Assembly (NCBI GenBank): GCA_963837165.1 | Contig: CAWIMD010000001.1 | Coordinates: 561,660 to 625,659, forward strand | DNA: 64,000 bases | DNA from: JAENWD01 sp963837165 | GTDB lineage: Bacteria > Acidobacteriota > Vicinamibacteria > Vicinamibacterales > JAENWD01 | Direction: 5' to 3' | Shown: piece after piece, positions 61,925 to 64,000 of the stretch | How positions within the stretch are numbered: position 1 is the first letter of the stretch | Layout of the letters: the number at the start of each line of letters is the position of its first letter | Notes under the pieces: model-generated | Database searches by the model: none | What the model was told of the DNA's origin: nothing | Seen by the model: the letters and a program-made list of their open reading frames with translations, nothing else | Translations under genes and position numbers: made by a program

Positions 61925-62965
61925 CTAGATCTTGGTGCAGTCGATGACGAACCGATACTTGACGTCGCCCTTCAGCGTCCGCTCGTAGGCCGTGTTGATC
62001 TGGTCCGGTGCGATCAGCTCGATGTCGCTGACGATTGAGTGCTTTCCACAGTGATCGAGCATCACCTGCGTATCGGGCACTCCGCCGACGAGTGAGCCGA
62101 CGATGCGGCGGCCCCCGAACAGCAGCGGAATCGGATTGAACTCGAGCGGCGCGGGCGAAGCGCCGACCAGCATCAGCGTGCCGGCCGGTTTCAGGCAGTT
62201 CAACGTCGCGGTGAGGTCGTGCGGCGCTGAGATCGTATCCACCATGGCGTCGTATCGGCCTGCCAGCGAGTCGAGCGCGCCCGTGGTTCTCGTCAGCACG
62301 AAATCGGCCGCCCCCAGCCGCCTGGCGTCTGCTTCCTTGTGGGCCGAACGACTGAGCACGGTCACCTCCGCCCCAAACGAGGTTGCCAGCTTCACCGCCA
62401 TGTGCCCGAGCCCACCAAGGCCCATCACTGCGACTCGCGCTCCGGCGCTGATGCCGGCCTCGTGAAGCGGCGTGTACGTTGTGATGCCGGCGCAGAGCAG
62501 AGGCGCAGCCGCCGCTGCATCAAGATTGTCGGGCAGCGTGAAGACGAAGTGCTCGTCCACGACGATCTGTGTGGCGTAGCCGCCGTAGGTTGGCGTCGTG
62601 CCGTCGGCCTCCATGCTGCCGTACGTCATCGTGACGCCCTTCTCGCAATAGTTTTCGTGCCCGCTCCGGCAACGGCCGCATCGGCCGCACGAGCTGACGA
62701 AACAGCCGACTCCGACGCGCTGGCCCGCCTTGAACCGGGTGACGGATGCGCCCGTCGCCATGACCCGGCCGATGATCTCGTGCCCAGGCACGCAGGGGTA
62801 GGTCGTGAATCCCCACTCGTTTCGCGCGAAATGGATATCAGAATGGCAGATCCCGCAGAAGTCGATCGCCACCTGCACGTCGCGGTCGCCGATCCCGCGG
62901 CGCGCGATCGTGAACGGGACGAGCGGCTGGTCGGGCGCTTGTGCGGCGTATGCTCGCGTTTCCAT
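61925..62965 (-). CDS. Zinc-dependent NAD(P) alcohol dehydrogenase (YahK/cinnamyl-type)
   Basis: A 346-residue medium-chain dehydrogenase. Catalytic zinc ligands are in FCGICHSDIHFA and GHEIIGRV; the structural zinc uses four cysteines in CGRCGRCRSGHENYC. The cofactor fold is GLGGLGHMAVKLATSFGAEV. It reduces aldehydes with NADPH, as E. coli YahK does. ATG at 62965 (METRAYAA) is chosen; the TTG at 62977 adds four residues with no homology. It is a solitary gene. Expression is not predictable from the sequence. Confidence 0.93.
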   Translation of the reverse strand: METRAYAAQAPDQPLVPFTIARRGIGDRDVQVAIDFCGICHSDIHFARNEWGFTTYPCVPGHEIIGRVMATGASVTRFKAGQRVGVGCFVSSCGRCGRCRSGHENYCEKGVTMTYGSMEADGTTPTYGGYATQIVVDEHFVFTLPDNLDAAAAAPLLCAGITTYTPLHEAGISAGARVAVMGLGGLGHMAVKLATSFGAEVTVLSRSAHKEADARRLGAADFVLTRTTGALDSLAGRYDAMVDTISAPHDLTATLNCLKPAGTLMLVGASPAPLEFNPIPLLFGGRRIVGSLVGGVPDTQVMLDHCGKHSIVSDIELIAPDQINTAYERTLKGDVKYRFVIDCTKI

Positions 62966-63020
62966 CGTTGTCTCCAAGAGCAGCGTACACGATATGAGGC
63001 CGGCAGGAAGCTGGTGTCAA

Positions 63021-63665
63021 CTATCGACCGCTCTCGCGGCGAATAATCTCGCGACTCGTTTCCATGTCCTGAATGCGTTGCCAGAATAGCGGCGACGGGC
63101 AGCGCTTCTGGGATTCCCACTGGTACACCACGGCCTTGCACGCCGCGCCCACCTGTGCGGCGAACTCCGTCAGCGTCATTCCCAACTGTTGACGCAGGTT
63201 CCGGATCCGAACGGCACAATCGGGCGGAACGCTATCCCAGCGCAAGGGTGCCGGGCGTTGCTTCGGCCACACCGCTGGTTCGAAGTACGCGTGCAAGAAG
63301 TACTCGGCGTCGGCCAACGTGGCGCGCGTTCGGAGCCGACGAAACGTCGTGCGCGTGTCGTGGGTGACCCGAAGTCGCCGGTCTTTCGCGGCGGCGTGGA
63401 GCGTTCGCACATGCACGTGGACGAGCAGCGCCAAGGTCTCGAGCGGAAGCAACGCGTCTGGGTCGTGGCGGAGAGCGCATGCGTTCGCTCGGGTGAGCAC
63501 CTCGGGGCGAACGTGACGCCGTCCGGAATCCCAAGTCCGGTACGTTTCGAGTGGGACACCGAGTTCCGCGGCGAACTGTGCCTGCGAAAGGCCTCCCGCC
63601 TTGCGACACTGCCGCAGTGCTAAAGACATCAGCGGCGCAGTGACCTGACCACGGCCATCGCTCAC
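63021..63665 (-). CDS. Putative regulator with XRE, excisionase-like and second XRE domains
   Basis: A 214-residue protein with three DNA-binding-like modules. Residues 15-60 form an XRE helix-turn-helix (CRKAGGLSQAQFAAELGVPL with ETYRTWDSG). Residues 70-130 (LPLETLALLVHVHVRTLHAA, RTTFRRLRTRATLADAEYFL) resemble an excisionase/MerR-type winged helix. Residues 150-205 form a second XRE motif (RNLRQQLGMTLTEFAAQVGA, VVYQWESQKR). The combination suggests binding to long or multiple operator sites. The nearest gene is the alcohol dehydrogenase, 55 bases downstream on the same strand. Confidence 0.7.
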   Translation of the reverse strand: MSDGRGQVTAPLMSLALRQCRKAGGLSQAQFAAELGVPLETYRTWDSGRRHVRPEVLTRANACALRHDPDALLPLETLALLVHVHVRTLHAAAKDRRLRVTHDTRTTFRRLRTRATLADAEYFLHAYFEPAVWPKQRPAPLRWDSVPPDCAVRIRNLRQQLGMTLTEFAAQVGAACKAVVYQWESQKRCPSPLFWQRIQDMETSREIIRRESGR

Positions 63666-63884
63666 AGCGTGCCATCCGTACGCCGCGAAGGGAAGATCTT
63701 CGCCCTGACCTCCGGCCTCTATGGCCGATTCTCACGCGATCGGCGAACGCCGAAAACAAAGGCAGATTCTTCGAGCGCGTGCGCGGACCTGTTGAGAGGT
63801 GCGAAAAGTGACCGCTTCATTTCAGTACACAATCGGGCCGAAATGCGCCGACGTAGATTTGGTATTCGCGGATCTTCTAGGAAA
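63666..63884. other. Intergenic region before the tRNA-like repeats
   Basis: About 220 bases without a recognisable gene; it must contain the promoter of the triple-domain regulator (minus strand, start 63665). The AT content is higher than average. No terminator-like hairpin or conserved RNA is visible. Confidence 0.4.
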
Positions 63885-63907
63885 TGGCGCGCCCGGCAGG
63901 GCTCGAA
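63885..63907 (-). repeat. tRNA 3'-end-like repeat, isolated copy
   Basis: On the minus strand this reads TTCGAGCCCTGCCGGGCGCG then CCA, i.e. a T-loop, T-stem 3' strand, acceptor 3' strand and CCA. The base pairing needed for a T-stem is not available (GCAGG faces CCGCT), so it is not a working tRNA. It repeats the sequence of the tRNA-like end at 63981-64000. Confidence 0.65.
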
Positions 63908-63912
63908 CCGCT

Positions 63913-63982
63913 CGCGACGAGCGCAGCGAGTCGCGGTGCTTCCCGAAGACTGCGGAGCGCAGCGTCCCGCGAAGCGGGAAGC
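63913..63982. repeat. Palindrome-rich spacer between the tRNA-3'-end copies
   Basis: Two inverted repeats: CGCGAC (63913-63918) with GTCGCG (63930-63935), and GCTTCCCG (63938-63945) with CGGGAAGC (63975-63982). The sequence contains CGAGCGCAGCGAG, a unit that is common in other GC-rich soil bacteria next to tRNA genes. Confidence 0.6.
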
Positions 63983-64000
63983 GCGCCCGGCAGGATTCGA
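63981..64000 (-). tRNA. 3' end of a tRNA gene (possibly tRNA-Arg), cut by the window
   Basis: The minus strand begins at the window edge with TCGAATCCTGCCGGGCGCGC, which is a T-loop, T-stem and acceptor 3' strand (CGGGCGC). The rest of the gene lies to the right of the window. The acceptor 5' strand would be GCGCCCG, as in many tRNA-Arg genes, but the anticodon is not visible. CCA is not encoded right after the acceptor here. Confidence 0.35.

Noticed and set aside
63885..63960. Complete tRNA gene on the minus strand ending at 63885
   Set aside because: The T-stem does not pair (GCAGG opposite CCGCT), no D-arm or anticodon arm can be drawn in the 76 bases to the right, and the spacer is made of inverted repeats.

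Overview
The window is high-GC, densely coded DNA that most resembles an Acidobacteriota genome, probably a soil Vicinamibacteria-type organism. This is inferred from gene content: a Ser/Thr kinase fused to PD40/TolB-like repeats, a VWFA-related protein of the acidobacterial type, FtsX/MacB-like fused permeases of the ADOP type with decayed copies, many Tat-exported Gfo/Idh/MocA oxidoreductases, and abundant REP-like intergenic repeats. No phage, plasmid backbone, rRNA or CRISPR array is visible. Species-level assignment is not possible from this sequence alone.

Layout. 1-1.7 kb: end of a membrane-lipid/sugar-lipid locus (CDP-alcohol phosphatidyltransferase, GtrA). 1.7-10 kb: ABC exporter pair, a DUF6745-type protein, a damaged NGP-repeat protein, a frameshifted secreted protein, a zinc-ribbon protein, an HGSNAT-type acyltransferase and a VTT-domain membrane protein. 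10-13.1 kb: a giant FAD plus Fe-S oxidase of the YdiJ type. 13.3-23.5 kb: envelope and stress genes (AI-2E permease, three small YtxH/DUF948-like proteins, a c-type cytochrome, a YciE-type ferritin-like protein, a glycosyltransferase coupled to a glycogen-debranching-type glucosidase, a phospholipase D-like protein, and DUF4956 coupled to a kinase-like lipoprotein). 23.7-26.3 kb: an esterase, a decayed phytase-like gene ending in a repeat, and a GYD protein. 26.4-31 kb: a cNMP-domain histidine kinase coupled to a receiver/glutaredoxin-like/thioredoxin-reductase-like fusion that has lost both pairs of redox cysteines, next to a ferredoxin-NADP reductase-like flavoprotein.

31-37.5 kb: two Tat-type Gfo/Idh/MocA oxidoreductases, a Dph6-like ATPase, a lactonase, an aldo/keto reductase and a repeat cluster. 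37.5-46.7 kb: receptor-like kinase (frameshifted), a small secreted protein, a VWFA protein, a truncated ADOP permease, a DUF6883/DUF4926 pair and a full ADOP permease. 46.9-55.2 kb: GH51 arabinofuranosidase coupled to a frameshifted MFS transporter, an ADOP remnant, two tandem DUF1593 proteins and an S9 peptidase, which together look like a plant-polysaccharide and peptide scavenging region. 55.4-64 kb: patatin fusion, DinB, a third Gfo/Idh/MocA protein, a PIN-like toxin with a 55-residue partner ORF, a cyclase, a receiver-HATPase protein, a zinc alcohol dehydrogenase, a regulator with three predicted DNA-binding domains, and tRNA-3'-end-derived repeats running off the right edge.

The most interesting candidates are the kinase plus cysteine-less redox fusion (26.4-29.4 kb), the DUF4956 plus kinase-like lipoprotein pair (21.8-23.5 kb), the PIN/55-residue pair (59.0-59.5 kb) and the repeat families. 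Several otherwise good genes carry a single frameshift. These may be assembly indels or real decay, and the sequence alone cannot separate the two.
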